Positions 1 through 10,137 of a stretch of 64,000 nucleotides of DNA are shown here, piece after piece (positions within the stretch are counted from its first letter, which is position 1; each line of letters starts with the position of its first letter). This DNA is from Alteromonas portus (GTDB taxonomy: Bacteria > Pseudomonadota > Gammaproteobacteria > Enterobacterales > Alteromonadaceae), in assembly GCF_005117025.1 (NCBI RefSeq), contig NZ_SWCO01000005.1:558001-622000 (forward strand), written 5' to 3'. The position numbers and the translations under genes were made by a program. Under the pieces are notes generated by a model. It ran no database searches and was not told the origin of the DNA. It saw only the letters and a list, made by a program, of their open reading frames with translations.

Positions 1-2478
1 TTGCTAACGACTCAAGGTGAGTTGCTGCAGACCAGTCTTACGTCCTCAGTGCAAGAGAAGTGCCGCTACCCCATTGGCGCTTTTGCCAATGCAGAACGTC
101 TGTTAGTGCAAAAAGATACAGTCTACATATTGCAAAAGCAAAAACTTCATCGCTTCACACTATCATCTGAAAGCTGTCTTTTTAAGACAATGCCAGCCTT
201 TGCTGAAATTAAATTTAAGAGCCTATTTAGCACTCAAAACGGGGGCGTAGTGGCGGTTTCGGATAAAGGCCAGCTTCTTGATATTTCTTCAGAAGCTGAG
301 CCTACTTTCAATAGCTTAACACCGTTTGTAGATAATAACCTTCTGCTCGACAATAGCGTGCTTCTTAACGATGAAGAGACGTGGTTTCTTGGTACGAAAG
401 CTAATGGGTTAGTAATATACTGGAAAACGAACGTACGGCGTGTAGCTCCTACACAAAATATATCTAGTGCTCGTATATGGTCCTTTTTTGCCCGGGAAGA
501 TCGCTTGTACACAGCAACGAATAAAGGTGTGTTTGAAAGTAAGTCCGAAGACGACTGGTCACTAATAGTTCCTCCCAGCGCAGTAGAAGGTAACGATGCT
601 TATAGTATTTTTGAAGGTAACGGCGAATTCTGGGTTGGCACTCGAAGAGGCCTTTTTAGGAGCAAGAACGGAGCATCACAGTTTGAGGCGATACCTGAAT
701 TTACAGGTCTGCAAATAAATACCTTATACCAAGGAGAAGATGCGTTTTATGTAGCGACGACAAAGGGCCTGTTCCAATTTGACGGTGTCGATTTTAAGTC
801 CGTTCCACTATTTGAAAAGCAATCAGTTCGCAGCATCTTGACAGCGAAGGACGGTGTACTGTGGGTAGGCACAGAGTCAGGATTGTTTAGTCAAACAGAT
901 GGGAAGTGGCGGGAAGTAGAGTTACTTAACGGTACCAGTGTGTTTGCTTCTTCACTACTTGAGTTAAATGATGGAAGGCTTTTCGTAGGAACTTACGGTC
1001 AGGGTTTGTTGATGCTTGATGAAAGTAAGCAGTGGCGCTCATTTAACATTAAGAACGGACTACCATTTCAAAATTTTTTCAGTGTAACAACCCGTGGTAA
1101 TAAACTTTGGTTAAGCGGTGCAAGTGGCGTTGCGTATGTGGAAATCGACGATATTACTGACTCGCATGTAAAGAGCACTGTTGTCTTGCGAGATGATGGT
1201 ACCTTCAGCGCACGAGCCGATTTGAGATGTTGTAATGGCGCGGGTAATTTAAGATCTATAGTGTTTAAAGATACCCTATATTTGCCAACATTAAACGGTG
1301 TAGTAGCGGTTCAAAAAAGTGAAAACCATGAGTTAGCGGCGCGAACTATCATTACGGGTGTTTATGTTGATGGCAAACGAGAAAATAATTACAGCAATCG
1401 AATAAATCTCAACACAAAGAGAAATGCAGAGATTATTTTTTCACGTCCCATTTTTTCGGCAGAGTCGGTCCCAGAATATCGATATCGTTTAGATGACAGT
1501 GATTGGATATATTCCGGTTCAAGAGAAGAGGCTTTTTTAGCTAAGTTGTCAGCGGGAGAAACGGTTTTTGAAGTCCAGTCTAGAATTGATGGCGAGGGTT
1601 GGCTGCCTGGAGACGCAATAGTACTTTATGTAACGCCTCATTGGTGGGAGTCTAACTGGGCTAAGCTAGTCGGCGTTTTAGCCTTGCTTGCAGTTTTTTA
1701 TATTATTTACCGCCTTCGCATTGCTTCGTATCGACAACGAAACGAGATACTTGAAGCTAGAGTCAATGAGCGTACTGCCGCTTTTGAGCGCGTAAACAGC
1801 GAGCTTCAACAAAAAAACAAAGCGCTAGAAGAGGCGGCAATTACCGACCCTCTAACAGGTTTATACAATCGAAGAGCAGTTAAAAACTTCGCACCCAAGA
1901 TCTTTGAAGCAGTAAATGCGAAAACAGAACAGCAGGATGCGTCAGATGGCGTCGAAGAAGTGTGCGCTATTTTTCTTATAGACCTTGATAACTTTAAACA
2001 ACTAAACGACACATACGGTCATGATAAGGGTGATAGTGCACTTCATCATGTTGGCCAAGCGCTACGAACAGTCAGTCGAAACACTGATAGGTTAATAAGG
2101 TGGGGTGGAGAAGAGTTTTTGTTAGTCGTCCCGTCAATAAATCCAAACGATATTGGTGAGTTTAATAAGCGACTTCATAACGCTATAGCGACGCTTCACC
2201 ATGTTTTGGAACTACCTAAGCCCATTACAATGTCAATAGGAGCAACTAAGCTTCCTTGGGATGATTGTATGCTAGATTCAAAGGTATGGGAACATGCCAT
2301 TTTGATTGCGGACTGGGCATTGTATCAAGCTAAAAATAATGGTCGAAATACCACTATTTTTATTAATGCATTTAAAGAGATGGCAGCGTGGACAGACTGG
2401 AGTGTCAATGGTCTTTCCAACGCTGCAAATAAAGGTCTACTGTTGTCTACATCGCTAAAAAATAAAAGCGATGATTAG
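1..2478 (+). CDS. Two-component-propeller sensor diguanylate cyclase (5' partial)
   Basis: Likely a membrane-anchored sensor that makes cyclic-di-GMP. The visible 825 residues begin at window base 1 with no signal peptide or ribosome-binding site, so the N-terminus is almost certainly cut off. Residues 1 to about 450 carry repeated short blades of the ligand-binding propeller type (recurring W-x-G-T-x-x-G-L-F patterns). A Y_Y_Y-like beta domain follows at about 455-545, one membrane helix at about 553-571, a coiled coil at about 575-612, and a GGDEF domain to the end. The active-site loop reads GGEEF at 702-706, which is catalytically competent. An RxxD inhibitory site (RNTD, 693-696) lies five residues before it, so product feedback is expected. 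The propeller would sit in the periplasm and the cyclase in the cytoplasm. The ligand is unknown. Confidence 0.88.
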   Translation: MLTTQGELLQTSLTSSVQEKCRYPIGAFANAERLLVQKDTVYILQKQKLHRFTLSSESCLFKTMPAFAEIKFKSLFSTQNGGVVAVSDKGQLLDISSEAEPTFNSLTPFVDNNLLLDNSVLLNDEETWFLGTKANGLVIYWKTNVRRVAPTQNISSARIWSFFAREDRLYTATNKGVFESKSEDDWSLIVPPSAVEGNDAYSIFEGNGEFWVGTRRGLFRSKNGASQFEAIPEFTGLQINTLYQGEDAFYVATTKGLFQFDGVDFKSVPLFEKQSVRSILTAKDGVLWVGTESGLFSQTDGKWREVELLNGTSVFASSLLELNDGRLFVGTYGQGLLMLDESKQWRSFNIKNGLPFQNFFSVTTRGNKLWLSGASGVAYVEIDDITDSHVKSTVVLRDDGTFSARADLRCCNGAGNLRSIVFKDTLYLPTLNGVVAVQKSENHELAARTIITGVYVDGKRENNYSNRINLNTKRNAEIIFSRPIFSAESVPEYRYRLDDSDWIYSGSREEAFLAKLSAGETVFEVQSRIDGEGWLPGDAIVLYVTPHWWESNWAKLVGVLALLAVFYIIYRLRIASYRQRNEILEARVNERTAAFERVNSELQQKNKALEEAAITDPLTGLYNRRAVKNFAPKIFEAVNAKTEQQDASDGVEEVCAIFLIDLDNFKQLNDTYGHDKGDSALHHVGQALRTVSRNTDRLIRWGGEEFLLVVPSINPNDIGEFNKRLHNAIATLHHVLELPKPITMSIGATKLPWDDCMLDSKVWEHAILIADWALYQAKNNGRNTTIFINAFKEMAAWTDWSVNGLSNAANKGLLLSTSLKNKSDD

Positions 2479-2493
2479 TACGAGCTTATTGGA

Positions 2494-3216
2494 TTAAAAG
2501 CTAAAGGTTTTCGACACACCAAACACAATGCGCTCATCGGCGGTATCAAAATCAAGATTTGTGTTTTCAGCAGCAATTTCGAAATCAAAACCTTCGTAGC
2601 TTGTCTGATAAGCCAAACGGTAGTGGTAGAAAGAGGTGTCATCACCATTCCACAGCCACTTGTCACTGTCTAGTGAATTAGACACGTCAAAGCTTGCACG
2701 TAAATGATGGTTGGGTGCTAGTTCAAAGGTATGAGCAACCATTGCGATAGCGTGTTTTGCGCCTGTTCCAAAGTAATCCCACGTGTACCAGAAGTTTAGT
2801 TCTGAGCTACCGTAGTCACTGGCATAACCAAACTTGGTATACACCTCTGGGTAATTGCCATCACTTGAATCATCGCCACCGTGATAAGAGTAATAAGCGA
2901 TGCCGTAGTCCAAACTCACCGTTTCGGTTAGCATTTGGTAACGACCCACGTAAAAATCCCATTCAAGGTTTGTATCGCCACCAAAATCTACATTAGATGC
3001 CCACGTGCCTGCATAAGTGCCGTTATCAAATGCTTTATCAACGCCACCTTGTAGTGCAGGGTCGTTTTGCGTTTGGCTAACGCCGTTGAAGGTATAATCT
3101 GAAACCGCAGAGATATTGGCGCTCCAATCAGCGAACGTGGCTGAAGAATATAACGCTGCGACAATAGCCACTGTGAAAATATGCGTGGATGTAAAATAAG
3201 AATTCAATTTTTTCAT
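2494..3216 (-). CDS. TorF-family putative porin (Gcw_chp-type)
   Basis: A 240-residue outer-membrane beta-barrel protein. A signal peptide is clear: basic MKKLN, a hydrophobic stretch, then cleavage near TFA-DWSAN. The mature start (WSANISAVSDYTFNGVSQT) and the following aromatic-alternating strands match the family described as Gcw_chp or TorF putative porin. The last residue is Phe (KTFSF), as expected for Bam-dependent barrel insertion. An AGGTG ribosome-binding site sits before the ATG. The 3' ends of this gene and the GGDEF sensor face each other with only 15 bases between them. Substrate is unknown; members have been linked loosely to small-molecule uptake, and nothing here narrows that. 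Confidence 0.8.
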   Translation of the reverse strand: MKKLNSYFTSTHIFTVAIVAALYSSATFADWSANISAVSDYTFNGVSQTQNDPALQGGVDKAFDNGTYAGTWASNVDFGGDTNLEWDFYVGRYQMLTETVSLDYGIAYYSYHGGDDSSDGNYPEVYTKFGYASDYGSSELNFWYTWDYFGTGAKHAIAMVAHTFELAPNHHLRASFDVSNSLDSDKWLWNGDDTSFYHYRLAYQTSYEGFDFEIAAENTNLDFDTADERIVFGVSKTFSF

Positions 3217-3303
3217 TGTTAAACACCTGTTTTTATCGTTGTTTTATTTGGCCCGTTTTCTATTTAATACGCTTTTAGGCAGATATCGGGCAACACTTAC
3301 CCT

Positions 3304-3326
3304 CATTGGCTCAAACTGAGCCAATG
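3304..3326. terminator. Perfect 10-bp hairpin downstream of the BCCT gene
   Basis: Arms 3304-3313 and 3317-3326 are perfect reverse complements with a three-base loop. It lies 24 bases after the stop codon of the leftward BCCT gene and about 90 bases upstream of the leftward porin gene. No T-run follows on the minus strand, so a classical intrinsic terminator is not certain; an RNA-stabilising or regulatory hairpin is the alternative. Confidence 0.5.
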
Positions 3327-3350
3327 TTAACGAGGTAAGAAGTGATTTGA

Positions 3351-4568
3351 TTAGTTAAGATTTTCTATCTTGGTAAAGTCAATTTTGTTTTCTTTCGGCG
3401 ATGTTTTAATGGCCGTCACCGATTTAAACTTCTGACTTAAAATGAAAGCAAAGCAGCTGAAGAAGATAGCGATTACTAACGCACCCACCCACTGAATTTG
3501 CAAGAAATCTAGTTTGAACAGCAGTGTAAGTAACGACAGTGCGACTATGTTCAGAGCAATGTAGTTACCTTTACCAATGCGCTCCACAGTCATATTAAGG
3601 TTGTCGGTATAAAGTCTTATTAGTGAATCAAGTGAGTTGATTACAAAAACGATACCTACAAATACCATCGCCATATTGGTTATTCCTTCTGTAGGAATAC
3701 CGGCACTGTGATAGTGGTACAACACTGAAAACCAGGCAGCGATAGGGATAGATGGGATAACCATCATAGCCAGCATAACTTGGTAAGTTTTAAGGCCGCC
3801 CACAAAACGAGACGTAAACTGACCAATCATGATGCTCCAGCTGAACCACCAAAATAGATAGAACTCGTGATACTCATTAATGGGTAGTACGAAGTTATCG
3901 ATGTTCGCAAAGTACCCGCCAATAAGACCTAAATTGGTAAAATAAGCCGTTATCTCACTTTCGCCAAACACAAATGCTGCGGCCCACATGCCAATAATTA
4001 GGGCAATGAATACCCATGTGGTTGTAAGGCTTAAAATACGCACGTACTTAATACTAGTACTTGAATAGACCGCAAAGGCAATGGCTGCGAATACGATTAG
4101 GTAGAACGCAGGTACTACAGATTCACCATCACCTACAGACGGCAAATACCATGGAAGGTTAGACAGCAGTAAAAACGCCGTGAAGGCACAGGTGCCGATG
4201 ATTACAACGTTGTTTACGAACTTAACAACCGGAAGCTCGAAAAACTTTACTTTCGGCTCGATTACGCAGAAATAAAAACAAGTAAGAAAGTAAAACCCCC
4301 AAATTAAGAACCCCCAAAACCCAAACTCAATGGCGAGCGGATTGGTGAAGGCATATTCAGGACTTGCGCTTATGTCAGCATAACCAGCAAATTCAGTGAG
4401 CGGGAACATAATAAGGCCCACGTCCAAACCTGAGGTAAAAAGAATAGCAATAAAGGTAAAGGTTCTAACCGGCGTTACGCCGACCACTTTCATATTGCCC
4501 CATTTAAACAAAATATAGGCTACAGAAAGTAGAGTGAAAATAATGCCTGCACTAAGCCATACTGTCAT
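3351..4568 (-). CDS. Divergent BCCT-family transporter, probable choline uptake
   Basis: A 405-residue polytopic inner-membrane protein with about ten to twelve hydrophobic segments. The segment FYLFWWFSWSIMIGQFTSR corresponds to the BCCT signature (tryptophan-rich TM8), and SGLDVGLIMF corresponds to the family's Gly-rich TM3 segment, although the usual GMGIG pattern is altered. It is much shorter than BetT (over 650 residues) and lacks the long C-terminal regulatory tail. I chose ATG 4568 because GGAGGG lies seven bases upstream; an in-frame start 20 residues earlier has no such site. It is third in a leftward betB-betA-BCCT run, which suggests choline as substrate. Substrate assignment is inference from context. 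Confidence 0.72.
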   Translation of the reverse strand: MTVWLSAGIIFTLLSVAYILFKWGNMKVVGVTPVRTFTFIAILFTSGLDVGLIMFPLTEFAGYADISASPEYAFTNPLAIEFGFWGFLIWGFYFLTCFYFCVIEPKVKFFELPVVKFVNNVVIIGTCAFTAFLLLSNLPWYLPSVGDGESVVPAFYLIVFAAIAFAVYSSTSIKYVRILSLTTTWVFIALIIGMWAAAFVFGESEITAYFTNLGLIGGYFANIDNFVLPINEYHEFYLFWWFSWSIMIGQFTSRFVGGLKTYQVMLAMMVIPSIPIAAWFSVLYHYHSAGIPTEGITNMAMVFVGIVFVINSLDSLIRLYTDNLNMTVERIGKGNYIALNIVALSLLTLLFKLDFLQIQWVGALVIAIFFSCFAFILSQKFKSVTAIKTSPKENKIDFTKIENLN

Positions 4569-4687
4569 TATCACCCTCCCAGTATTGATAAAAATAAAGC
4601 ATGTTTTTTCCTTTTTTTCGTTATTCAACAGTCCACCCAGCTACACGCATCGTCACCTTTAACGGCGGCATATAGGCACTGTGGAAG

Positions 4688-4713
4688 GTGTGCTTGCTGT
4701 AGAACAAGCACAC
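4688..4713. terminator. Hairpin between betA and the BCCT gene
   Basis: Arms 4688-4696 and 4705-4713 are perfect 9-bp reverse complements around an 8-base loop, 23 bases after the betA stop. No T-run follows on the minus strand. It may partly terminate or stabilise the betBA transcript before the transporter gene. Confidence 0.4.
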
Positions 4714-4735
4714 TGGTGCGAAATCGTTTTAACGT

Positions 4736-6388
4736 TTAGCGTTGCTCGGTTTGCCAATTAGGGTGGATGTCTACCGCCACATTTTGTGGTGGCAAAGCGG
4801 GTCTACCCAGAATGATGTCTGCCGCCTTCTCCGCCACCATGATGGTCGGCGCATTTAGGTTTCCGTTCGGAATAGTGGGGAAGATAGAAGAGTCCACCAC
4901 TCGCAACCCTTCAATGCCATGAACATTGGTTTGAGAGTCAACCACTGCCATCTCATCTTCGCCCATTTTGCACGAACACGACGGATGGTAAGCACTTTCA
5001 ACGGCTTCACGCACAAAAGCGTCTATTTCTTCATCCGTCTGAATGTGCTCGCCAGGCTGAATTTCGCCGTCTCTGAAGTCGTCGAATGCTGACTGTGCGA
5101 TGATTTCTCGTGTAAGTCTTACGCATGCTCTAAACCCTTCGATATCATCTGGATGCTGCAAGTAGTTAAACAAGATTTTAGGCGGAACCGTCGGGTTAGC
5201 CGACTGAAGGGTTACGCTACCTCTACTTTTAGGTTTGTTGTGACCTACGTGCACTTGAAAGCCATCGCCATCAAACGCTGACTTTCCGTCGTATCGAATA
5301 GCGGCAGGCAAGAAGTGGTACTGAATGTCAGGCCACTCCACGTCTGCTTTCGAGCGAATGAACGCGCAAGATTCAAAGTGATTCGTAGCGCCTAACCCAG
5401 AACGGTCAAGCAACCAGCGAGCGCCGATCAACCCTTTTGAAATTAAGCCCAGTTTGCGATTTAACGTTATTGGCTGTTTGCACTTGTACTGGAAATAAAA
5501 TTCCAAATGATCTTGCAGGTTTTGACCTACACCCGGCAGGTGGTGCTTAACATCGACACCTGCTTTTTCAAGAATCTCTTTGTCGCCAATTCCAGAAAGC
5601 TGCAGGATGTGTGGCGAGCCAATAGAGCCGGCACTTAAAATCACTTCGTTAGATGTGGCGGCAGTTTCAGTTTTACCGTTAACCACATATTCAACGCCTT
5701 TTGCGACTTTATCTTCAAGCACAACTTTAGTAACCAGCGCGCCAGTCACTATGGTTAAATTCTTACGCGATTTTACCGGGTCAAGATATTCACGGCTTGC
5801 CGAACTGCGTACGCCGTCTTTCACGGTCATATGCATAGGCCCGAAGCCTTCTTGCTGCTTGCCATTGTAATCGCTTGTGATGTCGTAGCCCGCCTGTTCG
5901 CCGGCTTTAATGAAGGCCGTATAAAGCGGGTTCTTCATTTCGTTACCGTTGTTAACGCCGAGTTCACCATTGCCACCTCGGTAAGCGTCGTTACCTTTGT
6001 ACCAGGTTTCAGCTTTTTGGAAATAGGGTAGGCACGCCTGATAATTCCAGCCCTCTGCGCCGTGAGCTTCCCATTCATCAAAGTCTTTAGCGTGGCCGCG
6101 TACGTATACCATTCCGTTAATGGATGATGAGCCGCCCAACACTTTACCGCGGGGGCAGTGCATTTCACGGTTGTTTAAATATGGCTCTTTTTCAGTGTTG
6201 AATTGCCACGCATACTTGTCGGTATTCATAGGAATAGACAGCGCCGTTGGCATCTTGATGAAAATGCTTTTATCTGAGCCACCGGTTTCCAGTAACAACA
6301 CCTTGTGCTTTGGGTTTTCTGATAATCGGTTCGCTAGCACGCAGCCGGCAGAACCAGCTCCAACAATAATGTAATCAAATGTATGCAT
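4736..6388 (-). CDS. betA: Choline dehydrogenase (GMC oxidoreductase)
   Basis: Oxidises choline to betaine aldehyde (and can oxidise the aldehyde further) with FAD, feeding electrons to the respiratory chain. At 550 residues it has the normal family length. The N-terminus carries the FAD-binding Rossmann motif ([17 protein letters not shown]). The GMC signature around [14 protein letters not shown] is present, and the C-terminal half has the catalytic His region ([12 protein letters not shown]) and the [10 protein letters not shown] segment with the partner Asn. ATG 6388 has AGGAG five bases upstream. It lies 18 bases downstream of betB on the same strand, so the two are surely co-transcribed. 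Together they convert choline to the osmoprotectant glycine betaine. Confidence 0.95.
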   Translation of the reverse strand: MHTFDYIIVGAGSAGCVLANRLSENPKHKVLLLETGGSDKSIFIKMPTALSIPMNTDKYAWQFNTEKEPYLNNREMHCPRGKVLGGSSSINGMVYVRGHAKDFDEWEAHGAEGWNYQACLPYFQKAETWYKGNDAYRGGNGELGVNNGNEMKNPLYTAFIKAGEQAGYDITSDYNGKQQEGFGPMHMTVKDGVRSSASREYLDPVKSRKNLTIVTGALVTKVVLEDKVAKGVEYVVNGKTETAATSNEVILSAGSIGSPHILQLSGIGDKEILEKAGVDVKHHLPGVGQNLQDHLEFYFQYKCKQPITLNRKLGLISKGLIGARWLLDRSGLGATNHFESCAFIRSKADVEWPDIQYHFLPAAIRYDGKSAFDGDGFQVHVGHNKPKSRGSVTLQSANPTVPPKILFNYLQHPDDIEGFRACVRLTREIIAQSAFDDFRDGEIQPGEHIQTDEEIDAFVREAVESAYHPSCSCKMGEDEMAVVDSQTNVHGIEGLRVVDSSIFPTIPNGNLNAPTIMVAEKAADIILGRPALPPQNVAVDIHPNWQTEQR

Positions 6389-6406
6389 ATGTACTCCTAC
6401 TGCGGC

Positions 6407-7873
6407 TTAAAACGGGCTCTCAATTTGGCTCATACCTACATAAACCGATTTGGTCTGTGTGTAGCTATTAAGCGTTTCAACGCCGTTTTCACGTCCAATG
6501 CCAGACTGTTTGTAGCCGCCTACAGGCATTTCAGCCGGAGAGTTACCATATGCATTTATCCAGCAAATACCGGCTTGAAGTTGGTGGATAACGCGGTGTG
6601 CGCGCTGGATATCCTTACTAAATACACCGGCGGCTAAACCTAGCTCAGTGTCATTCGCCCGTGCGATCACTTCGTCTTCATCATCGAAAACCAAAACGCT
6701 CATTACTGGCCCGAAGATCTCTTCTTTAACGATAGTCATATCGTCAGTGCAGTCGGTGAAAATTGTTGGTTCAACAAAATAGCCATTTGGTGCAGATGCC
6801 GGAGAGGCAGCGTTCCCGCCGGTTAACAGCGTTGCGCCTTCTTCTTTTCCTTTGGCAATATAGCCAAGTACCAGTTCTTGGTGCTTTTTAGAAATAAGTG
6901 CGCCTAGGTTTACGTTAGGGTCAAGCGGGTCGCCCATAACAATATTGTTTTCGGTACGGGTTTTTAGCTCATCAATAAAGGCTTGATACACAGAACGTTG
7001 AACGTAAACACGGGTACAGTTAGTGCAGATTTCACCTTGGGTGTAGAAATTACCAAGCATAGCGGCGCTGATAGCTTGGCTAATGTCGGCATCTTCGAAT
7101 ACCACAAGCGGTGACTTCCCGCCAAGCTCCATTGTCACGTCTTTTAAGTTCGACGCAGCGGCGCTTTGCATCACTTTTTTACCTGTGCCTACCTCACCGG
7201 TAAACGATACTTTCTCTATGTCAGGGCTGTTTGTAAGCCACTGACCTACTTGTGCTGCGCCTTGAACCACATTAAATACGCCGTCAGGTACGCCAGCTTC
7301 GGTGAAAATTTCAGCCAGTTTAAGCGCACCCATTGGGGTTTCTTCTGACGGCTTAAATATAAACGCATTGCCTGCGGCAAGGGCGGGGCCTGATTTCCAG
7401 CAAGCGATTTGAATAGGGTAGTTCCATGCGCCAATACCGGCACAGATACCTAGCGCTTCTTTGCGCGTATAGAAGAAATCGCCACCCACAGGTTGCTGGG
7501 TACCTAGTTGAGTAGGAGCAAGGCCGGCATAGTACTCAATGACATCAGCACCAGTTTCAATATCAACACAGTCGGCTTCTTGAATAGGCTTGCCGGTATC
7601 GAGTACTTCAAGCTTTGCGAGTTCGTCATTACGCTCACGAAGCAATGCAACCGCTTTATTAAGAATGCGGGTTCTTTCAATTGGCATCATTGCTGACCAC
7701 ACTGAAAAACCCTCTTTAGCGCTTTTAATTGCTTCTTGTTGAATAAACTCATCAGCCACTTCTACGTGGTAAATTACCTCACCGGTTGCGGGGTTGGTTA
7801 CTGCAAAGGTTTCTTTGCTTTTGTTTGCCATCGGCTTGCCGTGAATGAAATTCTGATAAGTCGGTAATGACAT
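6407..7873 (-). CDS. betB: Betaine aldehyde dehydrogenase
   Basis: NAD(P)-dependent aldehyde dehydrogenase of 488 residues, normal for BetB. It oxidises betaine aldehyde to glycine betaine. The general-base Glu is at about 249 in TMELGGKSP, and the catalytic Cys is at about 283 in [10 protein letters not shown], where the family usually reads GQxC. The coenzyme-binding segment [13 protein letters not shown] is present. ATG 7873 is preceded by AGGAG at a spacing of seven. It is the first gene of the leftward betB-betA-transporter run. No TetR-type BetI regulator lies upstream, unlike E. coli; instead there are 700 bases without a gene. Confidence 0.95.
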   Translation of the reverse strand: MSLPTYQNFIHGKPMANKSKETFAVTNPATGEVIYHVEVADEFIQQEAIKSAKEGFSVWSAMMPIERTRILNKAVALLRERNDELAKLEVLDTGKPIQEADCVDIETGADVIEYYAGLAPTQLGTQQPVGGDFFYTRKEALGICAGIGAWNYPIQIACWKSGPALAAGNAFIFKPSEETPMGALKLAEIFTEAGVPDGVFNVVQGAAQVGQWLTNSPDIEKVSFTGEVGTGKKVMQSAAASNLKDVTMELGGKSPLVVFEDADISQAISAAMLGNFYTQGEICTNCTRVYVQRSVYQAFIDELKTRTENNIVMGDPLDPNVNLGALISKKHQELVLGYIAKGKEEGATLLTGGNAASPASAPNGYFVEPTIFTDCTDDMTIVKEEIFGPVMSVLVFDDEDEVIARANDTELGLAAGVFSKDIQRAHRVIHQLQAGICWINAYGNSPAEMPVGGYKQSGIGRENGVETLNSYTQTKSVYVGMSQIESPF

Positions 7874-8576
7874 GCATAAACTCCTACTTTTAAAAGGACT
7901 AAAACTTTCGCCAATTTGCGGGTACTGCGCACTAACTTCTATTACGAATACCTAATACGTAGAAATAGTTTCAAAATGATGAATAGTGTTGAAATCATTT
8001 TCTCTATTGAAGTGTTAACTTGCTCGAATAGAGCACTTTCGCTTTGTAAAAGTCACCCTGTAAAAAACATCGTTACCTACTGCGCCAATGACGCATTATT
8101 TAAGGTTTATAAACGTAATGTCGCACGTTTCTTTACTGATGTTTTTATTTTAATTGGCTGTTCAATAAAAATAAATTGTATAGTGTTCTAACTATTGTTT
8201 CAACTTGTGAGCATTGTCACAGAAGCGGAATTACTAGGAGTAACCTTCGAAATTTGATGGTAAGTAAATGATTTTAAATAGTAAAAGTGTAAACATTAAA
8301 AATATAAAGAATTAGCTATCTCCATGCTTAATTCACTTTTGATTGACCTATTAAAGGTGCGAAAATGTTTAACTGAAACTAATTGAGTTGGAATAAAGGC
8401 TAAAACGCGCGGGGCTATAAGCAATGATCTAACAACTTTGCGCTACACAATTTGATAGAGCGGAAATGAGACGCTAAAAGGGCAGATGAAGCCCTTTTAT
8501 CATGTCAGATAAATATTAAGGTAGACACTACGCTAACGCCTGGGGCGAGAACCGTTAAACAAGCATCTATTTCACT
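7874..8576. other. 703-bp intergenic region upstream of betB
   Basis: AT-rich region between the leftward betB and the 3' end of the leftward META/MliC lipoprotein gene. It must contain the bet promoter, next to betB. A 91-codon open frame at 7916-8191 on the plus strand has no ribosome-binding site and an unconvincing composition, so I do not call it. Apart from the hairpin at 8476-8498 I see no recognisable RNA or repeat. Confidence 0.6.
8476..8498 (-). terminator. Candidate intrinsic terminator after the META/MliC gene
   Basis: Perfect 8-bp arms AAAAGGGC (8476-8483) and GCCCTTTT (8491-8498) with a 7-base loop, about 80 bases downstream of the leftward lipoprotein gene. The arm itself supplies the short T-run. 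Confidence 0.6.
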
Positions 8577-9440
8577 TTAGGTGTTTAAACTGCAATGGTA
8601 ATAACCTGAGTTGATCGAAAGGGTGGCAGCATCACCTTTATTCCAAAACACGACATTCTTGTTGTTGGTGTATTTGGCCCCCGAAGCTGAACGCGATAAT
8701 TGCACAATGTGATGGGTATTGTTTAATGTTAAGGCCAAGGTGTCTGGCCCCAGCGTATTTACTTGTAATGTAGCGAGATTGGCATTAGGCGTTTCACATG
8801 TATACGTTTTGGTCGACTCTTGGCTGTTTGAGCTAACAACATCTTGTTTTTGCAATGAAGTTTGTTCAGACAACACCGAATCAGTATTAAGGTTTGTTGA
8901 GCTTGCTGCTCTATTGGCTGCCGACTGTGAGGACTGCGCTACAATCGCTCTAATGATTTCGTTACCATTACCGTCATAAAGCACCAGCCAAGTATTTTCC
9001 ACAATCGAATAACTTTTCGATGCGGCTAGCATATCGATAAAGCGTTGTTCTTGATTCATCAGTGCGGGAGCACATGCCTTCTTGGTGAGAATGAGCTTAT
9101 CAGTGGAAAAGGGTTCAGTTGAGTTTTCATCACTAAATACTGTTTCGGCTTCTTCTACATTAAGCGCTCCAGTAAACTGATTACAACCTGTACTACCGCT
9201 GATTCTGCTTGTGTCGCCGTTTGAATTTACGTTAAGCGTAACATGACTGAAATCGATAATTCCTGACCGACCTATACTCTCAACCTGCCAGTGACTAGCT
9301 GCTAACGTAAGTGGTTTGCCTTCGGTAAGCTTTTCACTGCCTTCGCTTTCATCTGAATAGAGAGAGGGAGCCGAGCTGCACGCTGTTAAAGAGAGAAGCG
9401 CTGAACCTGCCAAAGCACAAAGGTACTTCCTGTAAGTCAT
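8577..9440 (-). CDS. Lipoprotein with META (HslJ-like) and MliC-like domains
   Basis: A 287-residue predicted outer-membrane lipoprotein. The lipobox is LTAC with Cys21. Residues about 45-165 form a META/HslJ-like domain, marked by GCNQFTG and the later CAPALMNQEQRF segment. A Ser/Asn/Gln-rich linker follows. Residues about 212-287 form an MliC-like domain (TYTCET, SRSASGAKY, VFWNKGDAATL, YYHC). MliC proteins inhibit C-type lysozyme, so this protein may protect peptidoglycan from lysozyme; META domains are of uncertain function. I chose ATG 9440 because GGAG lies six bases upstream; an upstream in-frame start lacks one. The fused layout is the notable feature. No operon partner is evident. 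Confidence 0.82.
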   Translation of the reverse strand: MTYRKYLCALAGSALLSLTACSSAPSLYSDESEGSEKLTEGKPLTLAASHWQVESIGRSGIIDFSHVTLNVNSNGDTSRISGSTGCNQFTGALNVEEAETVFSDENSTEPFSTDKLILTKKACAPALMNQEQRFIDMLAASKSYSIVENTWLVLYDGNGNEIIRAIVAQSSQSAANRAASSTNLNTDSVLSEQTSLQKQDVVSSNSQESTKTYTCETPNANLATLQVNTLGPDTLALTLNNTHHIVQLSRSASGAKYTNNKNVVFWNKGDAATLSINSGYYHCSLNT

Positions 9441-9612
9441 GAAAACTCCAATTGTTTTAATCAATTTTACTATGATTCGTGATTGCCTACGAAGTTCACC
9501 CTAAGTTTCCTGTCCTAAATAGACGTTGGTTTAGTTTGTCGTCAAGACGACAGTTTGTGAGGGCAGTAGCAGAGTAAACTGAAATCTCGATTTAATTTGT
9601 GGTTGATGCAGT

Positions 9613-10128
9613 ATGAAAAATTTAGAACAGCACTTAAGTGAGTACGCCAAGTACCACAGAGATCAAAGAAACATATACACCCATTACGTCGGTATTCCGC
9701 TAATTGTTTTCTCGGTTTTCTGCCTACTAAGTAAGCCTGCGTTTCTAGTGAGCGCGCCATTTTTTGGGGAGCTGATCATAAGCCCAGCGCTGTTTGTTTG
9801 GGCAATTGGTAATGCGTTCTACATTAAGTTAGATATAAAGCTTGGCGTAGTGATGACGCTTATCACGGGGGCTATGGTCTATTTCGCTCAACCTATCGCA
9901 CAGAATGAAATGGGAACATGGCTTGCTATCTCACTTGGCATTTTTATTGGTGGTTGGGTGCTACAGTTCATTGGTCATCACTATGAGGGTAAAAAGCCTG
10001 CGTTCGTAGACGACATAATGGGGCTGGCTATAGGACCACTATTTGTGCTTGCTGAATTGAGTTTTGAATTGGGCCTTAGAAGTGCACTTAAAGAAGAGAT
10101 TGAACGCCGCTCCGGACCCGTAAAGTAA
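9613..10128 (+). CDS. Mpo1-like (DUF962, YGL010w-type) membrane protein
   Basis: A 171-residue integral membrane protein with about four hydrophobic segments. The N-terminal motif EYAKYHRDQRNIYTHYVGIP and the later QFIGHHYEGKKPAFVDD segment, with its conserved histidines, match the DUF962/Mpo1 family. Yeast Mpo1 is an iron-dependent dioxygenase that alpha-oxidises 2-hydroxy fatty acids; whether bacterial members do the same is not established. It stands alone, divergent from the META/MliC gene and convergent with the crotonase gene, and shares a bidirectional hairpin with the latter. Confidence 0.8.
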   Translation: MKNLEQHLSEYAKYHRDQRNIYTHYVGIPLIVFSVFCLLSKPAFLVSAPFFGELIISPALFVWAIGNAFYIKLDIKLGVVMTLITGAMVYFAQPIAQNEMGTWLAISLGIFIGGWVLQFIGHHYEGKKPAFVDDIMGLAIGPLFVLAELSFELGLRSALKEEIERRSGPVK

Positions 10129-10137
10129 CTGCTTTAG

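Noticed and set aside
7916..8191. 91-codon plus-strand ORF upstream of betB
   Set aside because: No ribosome-binding site, unusual composition for a protein, no recognised motif; likely chance.
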